Origin: Haloferax massiliensis | Lineage (GTDB): Archaea; Halobacteriota; Halobacteria; Halobacteriales; Haloferacaceae | Length of the DNA stretch: 64,000 nucleotides | Assembly (NCBI RefSeq): GCF_001368915.1 | Contig: NZ_CSTE01000001.1 | Span: 571,364-635,363 of the forward strand | Direction: 5' to 3' | Shown here: piece by piece, positions 49,566-60,641 of the stretch | How positions within the stretch are numbered: the first letter of the stretch is position 1 | How the letters are laid out: each line of letters begins with the position of its first letter | Made by a program: the position numbers and the translations under genes | The notes under the pieces: generated by a model | The model's database searches: none | What the model was told of the DNA's origin: nothing | Seen by the model: only the letters and a program-made list of their open reading frames with translations

Positions 49566-50219
49566 ATGAAGTGTCTCCGGGCCCACTTCGACGCCGAGGA
49601 AAACCCGTTCGGGAGCCCGTACGACGTGTTCGCGGTCGACGGCCGCCACCCGTGCGGGGAGCTTCGCGACCTGCGGCTCCGGCCCGACGGAACCGTGGTC
49701 GAACTCTGCGTCCTCGAAGACGTGCCGCCGGACATCGAGGCGCGACTGGCCGACCACCCCGATATCGTCGACTTCGACGCCGACGAGACGGCCGACGGCG
49801 GCGTCGTCTGCCACGTCCATCTCGTCCCCGACGACGCCGTGCGGCGACTGCTCGAACTCGTCGACGAACACGACCTGCTTTTGGACATGCCGATTCGGCT
49901 CACCCGCGAGGGCGTCGTCGTCAACGTCCTCGGGAGCCACGCGCAACTCACGGGCGCGGTCACGTCGCTCCCCGACTCGCTCACAGACGCGTTCTGCGTG
50001 GACGGCCTCTCGGACTACGAGCCGGTCCGCGGCGGCGTCCGCGCGGACCTCACCGCCCGCCAGCGCGAAGTGCTCGACGCCGCCGTCGAGCGCGGCTACT
50101 ACGACATCCCGCGCCGGGTGTCGGTCGAAGAACTCGCCGCCGAACTCGACTGCTCGCAGAGCACCGTCTCGGAACACCTCCGAAAGGTTGAGTCGCGCGT
50201 GATGAACCGCCTCGGGTGA
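49566..50219 (+). CDS. Bat-type HTH-10 transcriptional regulator
   Basis: A 217-residue regulator of the bacterioopsin-activator group. The N-terminal 150 residues are a beta-rich sensor-like domain without a recognised ligand site. The C-terminal HTH_10 domain is textbook: LTARQREVLDAAVERGYYDI, PRRVSVEELAAELDCSQSTV, SEHLRKVESRVM. It lies 98 bases upstream of the cytochrome P450 gene in the same direction and is its obvious candidate regulator. A TATA-like TTGCATAC lies about 33 bases before the ATG. Confidence 0.9.
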   Translation: MKCLRAHFDAEENPFGSPYDVFAVDGRHPCGELRDLRLRPDGTVVELCVLEDVPPDIEARLADHPDIVDFDADETADGGVVCHVHLVPDDAVRRLLELVDEHDLLLDMPIRLTREGVVVNVLGSHAQLTGAVTSLPDSLTDAFCVDGLSDYEPVRGGVRADLTARQREVLDAAVERGYYDIPRRVSVEELAAELDCSQSTVSEHLRKVESRVMNRLG

Positions 50220-50253
50220 CCCCGCCGTCGTCGCGTCGCCGACTTGGTGGGCC

Positions 50254-50263
50254 ACTATATAAA
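50254..50263 (+). promoter_or_regulatory. Strong TATA box of the cytochrome P450 gene
   Basis: ACTATATAAA, about 55-64 bases before the ATG at 50318. It predicts a 5' leader of roughly 30 bases. That leader has no in-frame ATG or GTG and no Shine-Dalgarno sequence. Confidence 0.7.
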
Positions 50264-50317
50264 GGGCCGGCGGGCATCGGCAGCAGCGCCATCCCGCCTC
50301 CGCCCGTAGCTTCACCT

Positions 50318-51670
50318 ATGTCAGAAGCGACGCAACGCGGTCGAGAACGACCGCCGAGTCCCCCGTCGAAGCCCGTGGTTCACCACACCCTCCGGTACGC
50401 GGACGACCCGCTGGCGTTCGTCACCGAGGTCGCCCGCGAGTACGGTCCGGTCGCGGAGTACGACATCGGCGGCATCTCGTTTTACCAGCTGAGCGACCCC
50501 GAACTCGTCGAACACGTCCTCGTGCAGGAGAACCAGCGGTATATCAAAGGCGAGCTGTTTCAGGAATCGCTCGGGACGGTCCTCGGCGACGGCCTGCTCA
50601 CGAGCGAAGGCGAGTTCTGGCGGCGGCAGCGCCACCTGATGCAGCCGGCGTTCCTCCCGCAGATGCTCCGGCGCTACAGCGAGGTGATGGTCGACTACAC
50701 GGAGCGCATGCTGTCGTCGTGGGAGGACGGCGAGACGCGCGACATCCACGGGGACATGATGAGCCTCACCGTCGAAATCGCCGCGAAGACGCTGTTCGAC
50801 GTGGACATCCGCGAGGAGGAGTCCGCCGTCGGCGACGCCCTCGAAACCGTCATGGACTACTCGTCGACCTCGATGAAGCGCCCGGTGGACGTGCCCCGGT
50901 GGGTACCCACCCCGCGCAACCGCCGGTACCAGCGGGCGCTGGACGACCTCACCGAGGTCGTCGGCCGCATCGTGACCGAACACCGCGAGGACGGCCCCGA
51001 CCCCGAGGCCAACGACGTCGTCTCGCTCCTGTTGACGTTCCGCGACGACGACGGCGAACCCCTGCCGGACGAGCAGATACGCGACGAGCTCGTGACCATC
51101 CTCCTCGCCGGCCACGAGACGACCGCGCTGGCGCTCACCTACACGCTCCACCTCCTCGGGACGAACCCCGAGCAGGCGGCGACGCTCCGCGAGGAACTCG
51201 ACGCCGTCCTCGGCGGCGACCGGCCCGGCTTCGGCGACCTCGACGACCTGACCTACACCGAGCAGGTCGTCAAGGAGGGGATGCGCGTCTACCCGCCGGT
51301 GTGGGAACTCATCCGCGAGGCCGCCGAACCCGACACCGTCGGCGGCTACCGCGTCGAACCCGGTCAGACCGTCGCGGTCCAGCAGTGGGTGCTCCACCGC
51401 GACCCGCGGTTCTACGACGACCCCCTCGACTTCCGGCCGAGTCGGTGGACGAAGGACTTCGAACGCGACCTCCCGAAGTACGCGTACTTCCCGTTCGGCG
51501 GCGGCCCGCGGCGGTGTATCGGCGACCGCTTCGCCATGCTGGAAGCGCGCCTCGCGTTGGCGACGATTGCCCAGTCGTGGACGGTCGACCCGACCCACGA
51601 CCTCTCGTTCGACCCCTCGATTACCCTCCGGCCCGAGGGGTCGGTCGAGATGGTCGTGAACCGCCGGTAA
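50318..51670 (+). CDS. Cytochrome P450
   Basis: Soluble heme monooxygenase, 450 residues. I-helix oxygen-binding motif LAGHETTALAL, K-helix ExxR in KEGMRVYPP, the meander FRPSRWTKDF, and the heme loop FPFGGGPRRCIGDRFAMLEA with the thiolate Cys. It has the order of CYP4/CYP102-like bacterial forms; haloarchaeal members are known as CYP174, to which this may belong. The substrate (fatty acid or terpenoid/carotenoid) is unknown. No redox partner gene is adjacent; the ferredoxin at 43602 is 6 kb away. Probably controlled by the HTH gene upstream. Confidence 0.93.
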   Translation: MSEATQRGRERPPSPPSKPVVHHTLRYADDPLAFVTEVAREYGPVAEYDIGGISFYQLSDPELVEHVLVQENQRYIKGELFQESLGTVLGDGLLTSEGEFWRRQRHLMQPAFLPQMLRRYSEVMVDYTERMLSSWEDGETRDIHGDMMSLTVEIAAKTLFDVDIREEESAVGDALETVMDYSSTSMKRPVDVPRWVPTPRNRRYQRALDDLTEVVGRIVTEHREDGPDPEANDVVSLLLTFRDDDGEPLPDEQIRDELVTILLAGHETTALALTYTLHLLGTNPEQAATLREELDAVLGGDRPGFGDLDDLTYTEQVVKEGMRVYPPVWELIREAAEPDTVGGYRVEPGQTVAVQQWVLHRDPRFYDDPLDFRPSRWTKDFERDLPKYAYFPFGGGPRRCIGDRFAMLEARLALATIAQSWTVDPTHDLSFDPSITLRPEGSVEMVVNRR

Positions 51671-51736
51671 GCGCCGGTGGCAATCGCGGCGGCGCGTAGT
51701 CTCAGCCCCGGTTTCGCCCGCCGTCGTCGCCAACAC

Positions 51737-51744
51737 CCTTATTC
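51737..51744 (+). promoter_or_regulatory. TATA box for the 72-residue membrane protein gene
   Basis: CCTTATTC, 23-30 bases before the ATG at 51767. Confidence 0.5.
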
Positions 51745-51766
51745 TCCGAGGCCGTGGACCGGTTCC

Positions 51767-51985
51767 ATGGCCGGAGACTTCCTCCTCGTCGCCGCCGTCT
51801 TCCTCGCCGTCGGCCTCCCCGCGGCGGCGTTCCCCTACCGCGTGTCGAAACTCGGCGAGCGGGTCGACGCCATCGGGAGCAAAACACCCAAAGACGAGGT
51901 CGAACCCGCCGAGTGGAACGTGACGCTCACGCGGTTCGTCGGCGCCTTCATGTCCGCGCTCGGGGTCGCCTACCTGTTCGCGTGA
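51767..51985 (+). CDS. Small two-helix membrane protein, 72 residues
   Basis: Helix 1 is FLLVAAVFLAVGLPAAAF, a hydrophilic middle follows (SKLGERVDAIGSKTPKDEVE), and helix 2 is LTRFVGAFMSALGVAYLF. The central basic/acidic loop looks conserved-like and is probably cytoplasmic. The well-placed TATA box supports the ATG. I recognise similar unnamed haloarchaeal proteins but no function. Confidence 0.7.
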   Translation: MAGDFLLVAAVFLAVGLPAAAFPYRVSKLGERVDAIGSKTPKDEVEPAEWNVTLTRFVGAFMSALGVAYLFA

Positions 51986-54178
<2,193 letters not shown>

Positions 54179-54217
54179 AACAGTCGGCGTCGCCGAGGCG
54201 GTGCTGGCGCGACCGCC

Positions 54218-55141
54218 TCAGAGGTCCGTCTTCTCGAACGCCCGGTAGCCGAGCAGCGGCGGGACGACAATCCACGCGAGGAGGATGGCGAGGATGAACG
54301 GCCCGGTGAAGTAGAACGGAAGCGACTCATTGAACGTCGATTGGATCACGAGTTGCTCGCCGAGACCGGCCTTGAACAGGCGGGCGGCGACCGCGGGGCC
54401 GTACAGTTCCGCGACCAGCGTCTCGTAGGCCCGAAGCGGGTTCAGATACTTGATGAACAGTCTCATCTGGACGATTTGCGGCGCGGTCAGTGCGGTGAGA
54501 CCGAGCTGTTCGACGACCCAGTTGACGAGCCGCGGGACGCCCGTGGCGACCGTCGACCAGAGGACGGCGAAGATGAAGTACAGCCCGACGGTGCCGAACA
54601 GCGCCTGCCGCTGGGAGGCCGAGGTCGCCGAGAGCCAGACGCCGATGGAGACGAACGCCGTGGCGAGGAGTCCCGAGAGGGCCACCTGTCCCGCGTAGGA
54701 GACGAACATGACCTGCCCGCCGGTGAACAGCATCGCAAAGAGGGCGACGACGAAGCCGACGAGCATCGAGATGATGACGACGAGCGTGCGGCCGACGAGC
54801 TTTCCGAACACCACGTCGCGCCGGGAGTTCGGAAGCGACAGCAGGAGCTTGATGGTGCCCGACTCGCGCTCGTCGATGAGCGAGCCGTGGGCCGTCACGA
54901 GCGCGATGAGCGCGAGGACGAACCCGAGCATACCCGCGTACGAGAAGTTGAACAGCCCGCCCGGCGCGGTGGTGAGGCCGAACAGCGTCTCGGAGTTCGC
55001 GCCCGCGCCGGAGAGCAGGACGCCGTAGAACAGCGCCGTCGACCCGCCGATGAGGAGGGCGAAAAACAGCGTCAGGCCGAGGAGCCACCGCGACCGGAGG
55101 GCGTCGCGGAAGTCCTTGCGCGCGACGGATTCGAGCGTCAC
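54218..55141 (-). CDS. ABC-2 type transporter permease
   Basis: A 307-residue membrane subunit: a cytoplasmic start (LESVARKDFRDALRSRWLLG), about six helices, and the ABC-2 pattern DERESGTIKLLLSLPNSRRD after helix 2, which is the coupling region of NosY/YhaP-type exporters. The start overlaps the stop of the ATPase gene by four bases, giving a two-gene operon. The exported substrate is unknown. Confidence 0.88.
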   Translation of the reverse strand: MTLESVARKDFRDALRSRWLLGLTLFFALLIGGSTALFYGVLLSGAGANSETLFGLTTAPGGLFNFSYAGMLGFVLALIALVTAHGSLIDERESGTIKLLLSLPNSRRDVVFGKLVGRTLVVIISMLVGFVVALFAMLFTGGQVMFVSYAGQVALSGLLATAFVSIGVWLSATSASQRQALFGTVGLYFIFAVLWSTVATGVPRLVNWVVEQLGLTALTAPQIVQMRLFIKYLNPLRAYETLVAELYGPAVAARLFKAGLGEQLVIQSTFNESLPFYFTGPFILAILLAWIVVPPLLGYRAFEKTDL

Positions 55142-56118
55142 GCCGCCACCTCCGGTTCGTCGGCCGAGTCGTCGCCCTCGGTGTACGCGAGGAAGATGTC
55201 TTCGAGCGACGCCGAGTCGGTCTCGAAGTCGGCGACGGTCGCGCCGCCGGCCTCGACGGCCTCGATGACGCGCGTCTTCGCGTCGTCGGTACAGCCGACG
55301 ACGAGGCGGTCGCCGTCGGTCTCGACCGAGGAGACGCCGTCGAGCGCTCGGACCGCGTCGAGGTCGGCGTCGCCGTCGACGTCGATGCGGAGAGTCGCCT
55401 CGGCGTCGACGCGGTCGCGGAGGCCCTCGATGGTGTCCTCGGCGATGAGTTCGCCGTCGCGCATGATGCCGACGCGGTCACAGACCGCTTCGACCTGTCC
55501 GAGCACGTGGCTGGAGAAGAACACCGTCGCGCCGCGGTCGGCCTCGGCGCGGACGATGTCGCGCATCTCGCGCGCGCCGGCGGGGTCGAGCCCGGAGGAG
55601 GGCTCGTCGAGGACGAGGAGGTCGGGACTGCCGGCGAGCGCCATCGCGAGCGCGAGGCGCTGGGACATCCCCTTGGAGTAGCCGCCGGCGCGGCGGGCGG
55701 CCTCGTCGGCGTCTAAGCCGACGCGGGAGAGCAGTTCGTCGGGGTCGTCGTCGGCTTCCTTGGACTCGATGGCGAACTCGACGTGTTCGCGCCCGGTGAG
55801 TCGGTCGTACACCTCGTAGCCCTCGGGGAGCACGCCGGTCCGACGCCGGACGGCCACGCTCTCGGCCTGCGCGTCGTGTCCGAGCACGCGGACGGACCCG
55901 CTCGTCGGGCGGGCGAAGTCGAGAAGCATGTTGATCGTCGTCGATTTTCCGGCACCGTTGGGACCGAGGAACCCGAAGACCTCCCCCTCAGCGACGGAAA
56001 ACGAGAGGTCGTCGACGGCGGTGACGGTGTCGGGTTCGGACGACGGGAGGAGGGAATCGAACAGTCCCTCGTCGTCTTCGAACCGTTTCGTCACCCCGTT
56101 CAGTTCGATGGCGGCCAT
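55138..56118 (-). CDS. ABC transporter ATP-binding protein (ABC-2 exporter)
   Basis: The 326-residue ATPase of the exporter. Walker A FLGPNGAGKSTTINMLL, signature YSKGMSQRLALAMALAG, Walker B LLVLDEPSSGLDPAG and the switch His in FFSSHVLGQVEAV are all present. A C-terminal DUF4162-like domain (about 225-310) is typical of multidrug/daunorubicin or NosF-type ATPases. An insertion after residue 15 (DDEGLFDSLLPSSEPDTV) is slightly unusual. It is first in the operon with the permease. Confidence 0.93.
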   Translation of the reverse strand: MAAIELNGVTKRFEDDEGLFDSLLPSSEPDTVTAVDDLSFSVAEGEVFGFLGPNGAGKSTTINMLLDFARPTSGSVRVLGHDAQAESVAVRRRTGVLPEGYEVYDRLTGREHVEFAIESKEADDDPDELLSRVGLDADEAARRAGGYSKGMSQRLALAMALAGSPDLLVLDEPSSGLDPAGAREMRDIVRAEADRGATVFFSSHVLGQVEAVCDRVGIMRDGELIAEDTIEGLRDRVDAEATLRIDVDGDADLDAVRALDGVSSVETDGDRLVVGCTDDAKTRVIEAVEAGGATVADFETDSASLEDIFLAYTEGDDSADEPEVAA

Positions 56119-56250
56119 GGGCGGGCCTGCGTCGCACTGCCTTAAAGTGTTTTAGGTGCGAAAATCACGGGCGATAACATTCCGGGTCGAAATCGGCGGT
56201 CGCCGGACACTCACCTCGCCGCCGTCGGGCGGCTCGGACCCCTCGTCGGC

Positions 56251-56526
56251 TCAGACCTCGTCGTCGGGCTCGTGGGAGTCGGCCATCTTCGTCGCCTCCG
56301 TCGCGTACCGCTCGCGCAGGTCGTCGTCGGCCACGGGTTCGAGGTTCTCCGTCGGCGCGTCGATGGCGGCGGTCACGGTCATCCGGCGCTGGTGCATCAC
56401 GGCCGCGGCGAGCTCCTTCCGGAGTTCGTACTCGCCGTCCGGCGTCGCGTAGATGAGGATGATGAGGTCCCGGTCGTCGTAGGACCGCTCGACCAGCCAG
56501 AGCCGCGTCGTGTCGTCGTCGCTCAT
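56251..56526 (-). CDS. Small haloarchaeal protein, 91 residues, unknown function
   Basis: An alpha/beta sequence, TTRLWLVERSYDDRDLIILI then YATPDGEYELRKELAAAVMH, with a polar C terminus (EATKMADSHEPDDEV). No membrane segment or metal site. The start at 56526 was chosen because upstream codons become Arg/Gly-rich and overlap the divergent gene region. It stands alone. Confidence 0.68.
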   Translation of the reverse strand: MSDDDTTRLWLVERSYDDRDLIILIYATPDGEYELRKELAAAVMHQRRMTVTAAIDAPTENLEPVADDDLRERYATEATKMADSHEPDDEV

Positions 56527-56647
56527 GGGCCGTGGTTCGGTCGGGGCACCCTTACGCGTGCCGGCATCGAATCGGCGGGAGCGGCGCGACGCGACGCGGC
56601 CACGGCGCCCCCGCCGTTTATTCGCGCCGCGAGCGTACGATTCCGGC

Positions 56648-57214
56648 ATGTTGGAGACGCTGCTGGGCGACGACGTGGAGTCGTCGGGCCGATACCTCCC
56701 CGAACTCATCTACGGCGCGAACGACGGCATCGTCACGACGTTCGCCGTCGTCGCCGGCGTCGCGGGCGCGTCGCTGAGTCCGGGCATCGTCATCGTCCTC
56801 GGGTTCGCCAACCTCTTCGCCGACGGCTTCTCGATGGGGATGAGCAACTACCTCGCCGAGCGCTCGGAGGAGGACTACCACGACGCCCGCGGCGACGGCC
56901 ACGCCCGGACCGACGGGAAAACGCCCGTCAGAACCGCCGCCGCGACGTTCGCCGCCTTCATCGTCGCCGGGTGGGCCCCGCTGTTTCCGTACGTGCTCCG
57001 GGTCGAACCGCTGTTTCCGTACGTGCTCCGGGTCGAACCGCTGTTTCCCGTCTCCATCGCCGTCACCGCCGCGGCGTTCTTCGCCGTCGGCGCGAGTCGG
57101 AGCCTCGTGACGAACCGCTCGTGGCTCGCCAACGGGGTCGAGATGTTCGTCGTCGGAATGGCGGCCGCCACGGTCGCCTACGCGGTCGGGAACCTCCTCG
57201 CCGGCGTCGCCTGA
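56648..57214 (+). CDS. VIT1/CCC1-like transporter with a 10-residue duplication
   Basis: A 188-residue membrane protein of the VIT family (iron/manganese transporters). The first helix pair is typical: LPELIYGANDGIVTTFAVVA, GVAGASLSPGIVIVLGFANL, ADGFSMGMSNYLAERSEEDY. The middle metal-binding helices of full VIT proteins are shortened. The segment PLFPYVLRVE occurs twice in tandem around residues 111-130, between the second and third helix pairs, as a result of an exact 30-base duplication. Transport function is thus likely but not certain. Confidence 0.82.
   Translation: MLETLLGDDVESSGRYLPELIYGANDGIVTTFAVVAGVAGASLSPGIVIVLGFANLFADGFSMGMSNYLAERSEEDYHDARGDGHARTDGKTPVRTAAATFAAFIVAGWAPLFPYVLRVEPLFPYVLRVEPLFPVSIAVTAAAFFAVGASRSLVTNRSWLANGVEMFVVGMAAATVAYAVGNLLAGVA
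56978..57037 (+). repeat. Exact 30-base tandem duplication in the VIT-like gene
   Basis: Units at 56978-57007 and 57008-57037 are identical, and a further 11 bases of a third copy follow. The frame is kept. Perfect identity suggests a recent slippage event or strong constraint. Confidence 0.9.
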
Positions 57215-57236
57215 AACGAGCGTCGTCAGCCTCGCA

Positions 57237-58763
57237 TCAGGGAGCCGATTGGTTCCCCGTCAGTTCCTCGACCTCGGTGGCGAGCGACGACAGCGCCTGC
57301 GTGCTCTCGTCTGTCGCGGTGACGATGCTGTCGACCGCGCCCTCGGTCTCGACGGTCCGGTCGCGCACGTCCTCGATTGTCGCGGTCAGTTCCTCGACCG
57401 CCTCGGCCTGCTCGTCGGTCGCGCGGGAGACCTCGGCGACGCCGTCCGCGGCGGTGTCGATGGATGCAGCGATCTCCTCGAACGCCGCCAGCATCTCGGA
57501 GATGCGCTCGTCGGCGTGCTCGATGCGGTCGTTCGACTCCGTCGCCGCGTGGACCGCCTCGCCGGTCTGCGACTGGATGTTCTCTATCTGCGCGGTGATG
57601 TCTTCCGTGTGCTGGCGCGTCTCGTCGGCGAGCGACTTCACCTCCTCGGCGACGACGGCGAACCCGTCGCCGTCCTCGCCGGCGCGGGCGGCCTCGATGT
57701 TCGCGTTGAGCGCGAGCAGGTTCGTCTGTTCGGCCACCTCGGAGATGACCTCCACGACCGCCTCGATGTCGTCCATGCGGCCGCCGAGTTCGGTCACGCG
57801 GTCGACGAGTTCGTCGCCCATCGTGACGACGCTCTCGGTCGCCTCTCGCGCCTCGCTGTTGGCCTCGCGGCCCTCGGCGGTCGCCTGCCGCGCCTCGGTC
57901 GCCGCGGTGTCGACCTCGTCGGCGGTGGCGGCGACCTCCTCCATCGTCGCGCTGAACTGCTGCATCTGGGTCGCGCCCTCGTCGAGGAGGTCGCGCTGTT
58001 CCTCGACGTTCTCGACGATGGCGTCGGCCGCCGACGCGGCCCGCGTGACCGCCGCGGTCGCCGTCTCCGTCTCGTCTTCGACGTTCGACGCCAGCGTCGA
58101 GAGGTTCCGCGCCGTCTCGTTGACCGCGTCGACGACGAGATAGAGTTGGTCGTCGACGGTGCCGCGTTCGTCTATCGTCGCCCGCGCGTCGAGGTTGCCC
58201 CGGCTCAGTTGGGTCAGCGTCGACTCGACCTCGGAGACGAGTGCGGCGACCTCGCGGTGGCGCTCGACCTCCGTCGTCCGGTTGCGGACGGTCTGGAGGA
58301 CGCCGACGAGCTCGCCGCCCTCGTAGAGCGGCATCGCCGTGTGTCGGGCGTGGCAGTCGTCGCCGTTCGCGTCCGTGAACGTCTCTTCGGTCGCGTAGAG
58401 CAGGCGGTCGGAGTCGTCGAGCTCCACGCCGTCGAGCGACGCGGCGTCGCGGGGGTTGTCGAGGACCTGCCCCGCGAGCACGCGGGCCGCGGCGTCGCCG
58501 TAGAAGGTCTCACCGAGGTCGCGGCGACCGAGCGCGGCGTCGGCGGACGTGCCGGTCAAAGACTCGACGCCCGAGTTCCACGCCGCGATGCGACCCTGTT
58601 CGTCGAGGACGAACGCCGGAAGCCCGACGCCGTCGAGAAGTACGTCGTCGTCGACGTTCAGGTCGGGCGCGTCGGCGGCGGAGCCGGCGACGATTCCGCC
58701 GTCCGGTAACGGCGTCTTCGCACCGAACCACGAGCGGGCGCGAGATAGTATACCAAGTGACAT
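57237..58763 (-). CDS. Soluble methyl-accepting chemotaxis transducer with PAS domain
   Basis: A cytoplasmic halobacterial transducer of 508 residues without membrane helices. A PAS domain (about 45-160: GVGLPAFVLDEQGRIAAWNS, YATEETFTDANGDD) is followed by a HAMP-like linker (RGNLDARATIDERGTVDDQL) and the MCP signalling hairpin, whose tip is EVISEVAEQTNLLALNANIE. It should sense an intracellular signal or redox state and control CheA. Start ATG at 58763. The last residues (ELTGNQSAP) show no CheR/CheB pentapeptide. Confidence 0.93.
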   Translation of the reverse strand: MSLGILSRARSWFGAKTPLPDGGIVAGSAADAPDLNVDDDVLLDGVGLPAFVLDEQGRIAAWNSGVESLTGTSADAALGRRDLGETFYGDAAARVLAGQVLDNPRDAASLDGVELDDSDRLLYATEETFTDANGDDCHARHTAMPLYEGGELVGVLQTVRNRTTEVERHREVAALVSEVESTLTQLSRGNLDARATIDERGTVDDQLYLVVDAVNETARNLSTLASNVEDETETATAAVTRAASAADAIVENVEEQRDLLDEGATQMQQFSATMEEVAATADEVDTAATEARQATAEGREANSEAREATESVVTMGDELVDRVTELGGRMDDIEAVVEVISEVAEQTNLLALNANIEAARAGEDGDGFAVVAEEVKSLADETRQHTEDITAQIENIQSQTGEAVHAATESNDRIEHADERISEMLAAFEEIAASIDTAADGVAEVSRATDEQAEAVEELTATIEDVRDRTVETEGAVDSIVTATDESTQALSSLATEVEELTGNQSAP

Positions 58764-58895
58764 TAGAGGCCACGTTTCAGAGCATCACAGGAGTATCTTT
58801 CGAGCAGATTATCAAAGTGAATAATTAGAAGACCGCGAGGCGGCGCTGCGCCCGACGCGTTAGCCTCAAGCCCTTCGCGCGGTAAGCCACCCCAG

Positions 58896-60635
58896 ATGGA
58901 CCCTGCCGCGGTCAGCGAACGAGCCAGCGCGCTTCCCTCGGACCCCGGCGTCTACCAGTTCGTCGCCGGCGACGCGGTGCTGTACGTCGGGAAGGCGGTC
59001 GACATCCGCGCGCGGGTTCGGTCGTACGCGGACCCCCGGTCGGAGCGCATCTCCCGGATGGTCGCCCGCGCGGAGCACATCGACTTCGCCGTTACCGACA
59101 CTGAGACGCAGGCGCTGCTCCTCGAAGCCAACCTCGTCAAGCGCCACCAGCCGCGTTACAACGTCCGCCTGAAAGACGACAAGTCCTACCCGCTGGTCCA
59201 ACTGACGGCCCACGCGGTCCCGCGGGTCGAGGTCACGCGCGACCCCGAGGACTCGGCGACCGTCTTCGGGCCGTACACCGACAAGGGTCGCGTCGAGACG
59301 GTCGTGAAGGCGATTCGGGAGACCTACGGCCTCCGCGGCTGTTCGGACCACAAGTACGCGAACCGCTCGCGGCCGTGTCTCGACTACGAGATGGGCCTGT
59401 GTACGGCCCCCTGTACCGGCGAAATCGCAGAACGGGACTACCGCGAGGACGTGGAGTCGGCAATCCGCTTCTTCGAGGGCGAGACGGGCGTCCTCGCCGA
59501 CCCGCTCCGCCGGGAGATGGAGGCGGCCGCGCAGGACGCGGAGTTCGAGCGCGCCGCCAACCTCCGCGACCGACTGGAGGCCGTCGAGTCGTTCCACGGC
59601 GCGGGCGAGGACGCCGTCTCGTCGCAGTCCGACGAGCGCGCCATCGACGTGCTCGGCGTCTCGCTCCGCGGCGATTCGGCGACCGTCGCCCGACTCCACG
59701 CCGAGCGCGGCCAGTTGGTCGACCGGACCCGCCACCACCTCGACGCCCCGGAAGGCGAAGACCGCACGGCCGCCGTCCTCTCGGCGTTCCTCGCGCAGTT
59801 CTACGCCGAGCGCGACCTCCCCGACGCGGTCGTCCTCTCGGAGCGCCCCGACGACGAGGACGTGGTCGCGTGGCTCGAATCGGAGGGCGTGGGCGTGCGC
59901 GTCCCCGGCGCGGGCCGCGAGGCGAAACTGGTCGAACTCGCGCTGAAGAACGCCCGCCGGCGCGCCGGCCGCGACGACGGCCTCGCCACGCTCGCCCGCG
60001 AACTCGACCTCGACGTGCGTCGCGTCGCCCGCATCGAGGGCTTCGACGTGAGCCACGCGCAGGGCAAGGCCGTCGTCGGCAGCGACGTGTGTTTCGTCGA
60101 GGGGAGCGCCGAGACCGCGGACTACCGGCGGCGGCGACTCCCCGAGCGCAACGACGACTACGCGAACATGCGCGAACTCGTCCGCTGGCGGGCGACCCGC
60201 GCGCTGGAGGGCCGCGACGACCGGCCCGACCCCGACTTACTCCTCATCGACGGCGGCAAGGGACAGTTGAACGCCGCGCTCGACGCCCTCGACGAGACCG
60301 GTTGGGACGTGCCCGCCGTCGGCATCGCCAAGGACCGCGAACTGGTCGTCACGCCCGACCGGACGTTCGACTGGCCGGACGACGCGCCGCACCTGCACGT
60401 CCTCCAGCGCGTCCGCGACGAGGCCCACCGCTTCGCCGTCCAGTACCACCAGACGCTCCGCGACGAGGTGAAGACCGTCCTCGACGACGTGCCGGGCGTC
60501 GGCGAGAAGACCCGCCGAGCGCTCCTCACGCGGTTCGGGAGCGTCGAGGGGGTGCGCGAGGCGTCGGTCGAGGACTTGACCGACGTGCCCGGCGTCGGCG
60601 AGAAGACGGCCGCGGAGCTGAAACGGCGGCTCTGA
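58896..60635 (+). CDS. uvrC: Excinuclease ABC subunit C
   Basis: Makes both incisions in nucleotide excision repair with UvrA and UvrB. N-terminal GIY-YIG nuclease ([27 protein letters not shown]), a Cys cluster region ([15 protein letters not shown]), UVR domain ([20 protein letters not shown]), RNase H-like endonuclease domain ([39 protein letters not shown]) and tandem helix-hairpin-helix ([20 protein letters not shown]). At 579 residues it is slightly short but has every domain. Bacterial-type repair found in haloarchaea. Confidence 0.97.
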   Translation: MDPAAVSERASALPSDPGVYQFVAGDAVLYVGKAVDIRARVRSYADPRSERISRMVARAEHIDFAVTDTETQALLLEANLVKRHQPRYNVRLKDDKSYPLVQLTAHAVPRVEVTRDPEDSATVFGPYTDKGRVETVVKAIRETYGLRGCSDHKYANRSRPCLDYEMGLCTAPCTGEIAERDYREDVESAIRFFEGETGVLADPLRREMEAAAQDAEFERAANLRDRLEAVESFHGAGEDAVSSQSDERAIDVLGVSLRGDSATVARLHAERGQLVDRTRHHLDAPEGEDRTAAVLSAFLAQFYAERDLPDAVVLSERPDDEDVVAWLESEGVGVRVPGAGREAKLVELALKNARRRAGRDDGLATLARELDLDVRRVARIEGFDVSHAQGKAVVGSDVCFVEGSAETADYRRRRLPERNDDYANMRELVRWRATRALEGRDDRPDPDLLLIDGGKGQLNAALDALDETGWDVPAVGIAKDRELVVTPDRTFDWPDDAPHLHVLQRVRDEAHRFAVQYHQTLRDEVKTVLDDVPGVGEKTRRALLTRFGSVEGVREASVEDLTDVPGVGEKTAAELKRRL

Positions 60636-60641
60636 ACGGGG

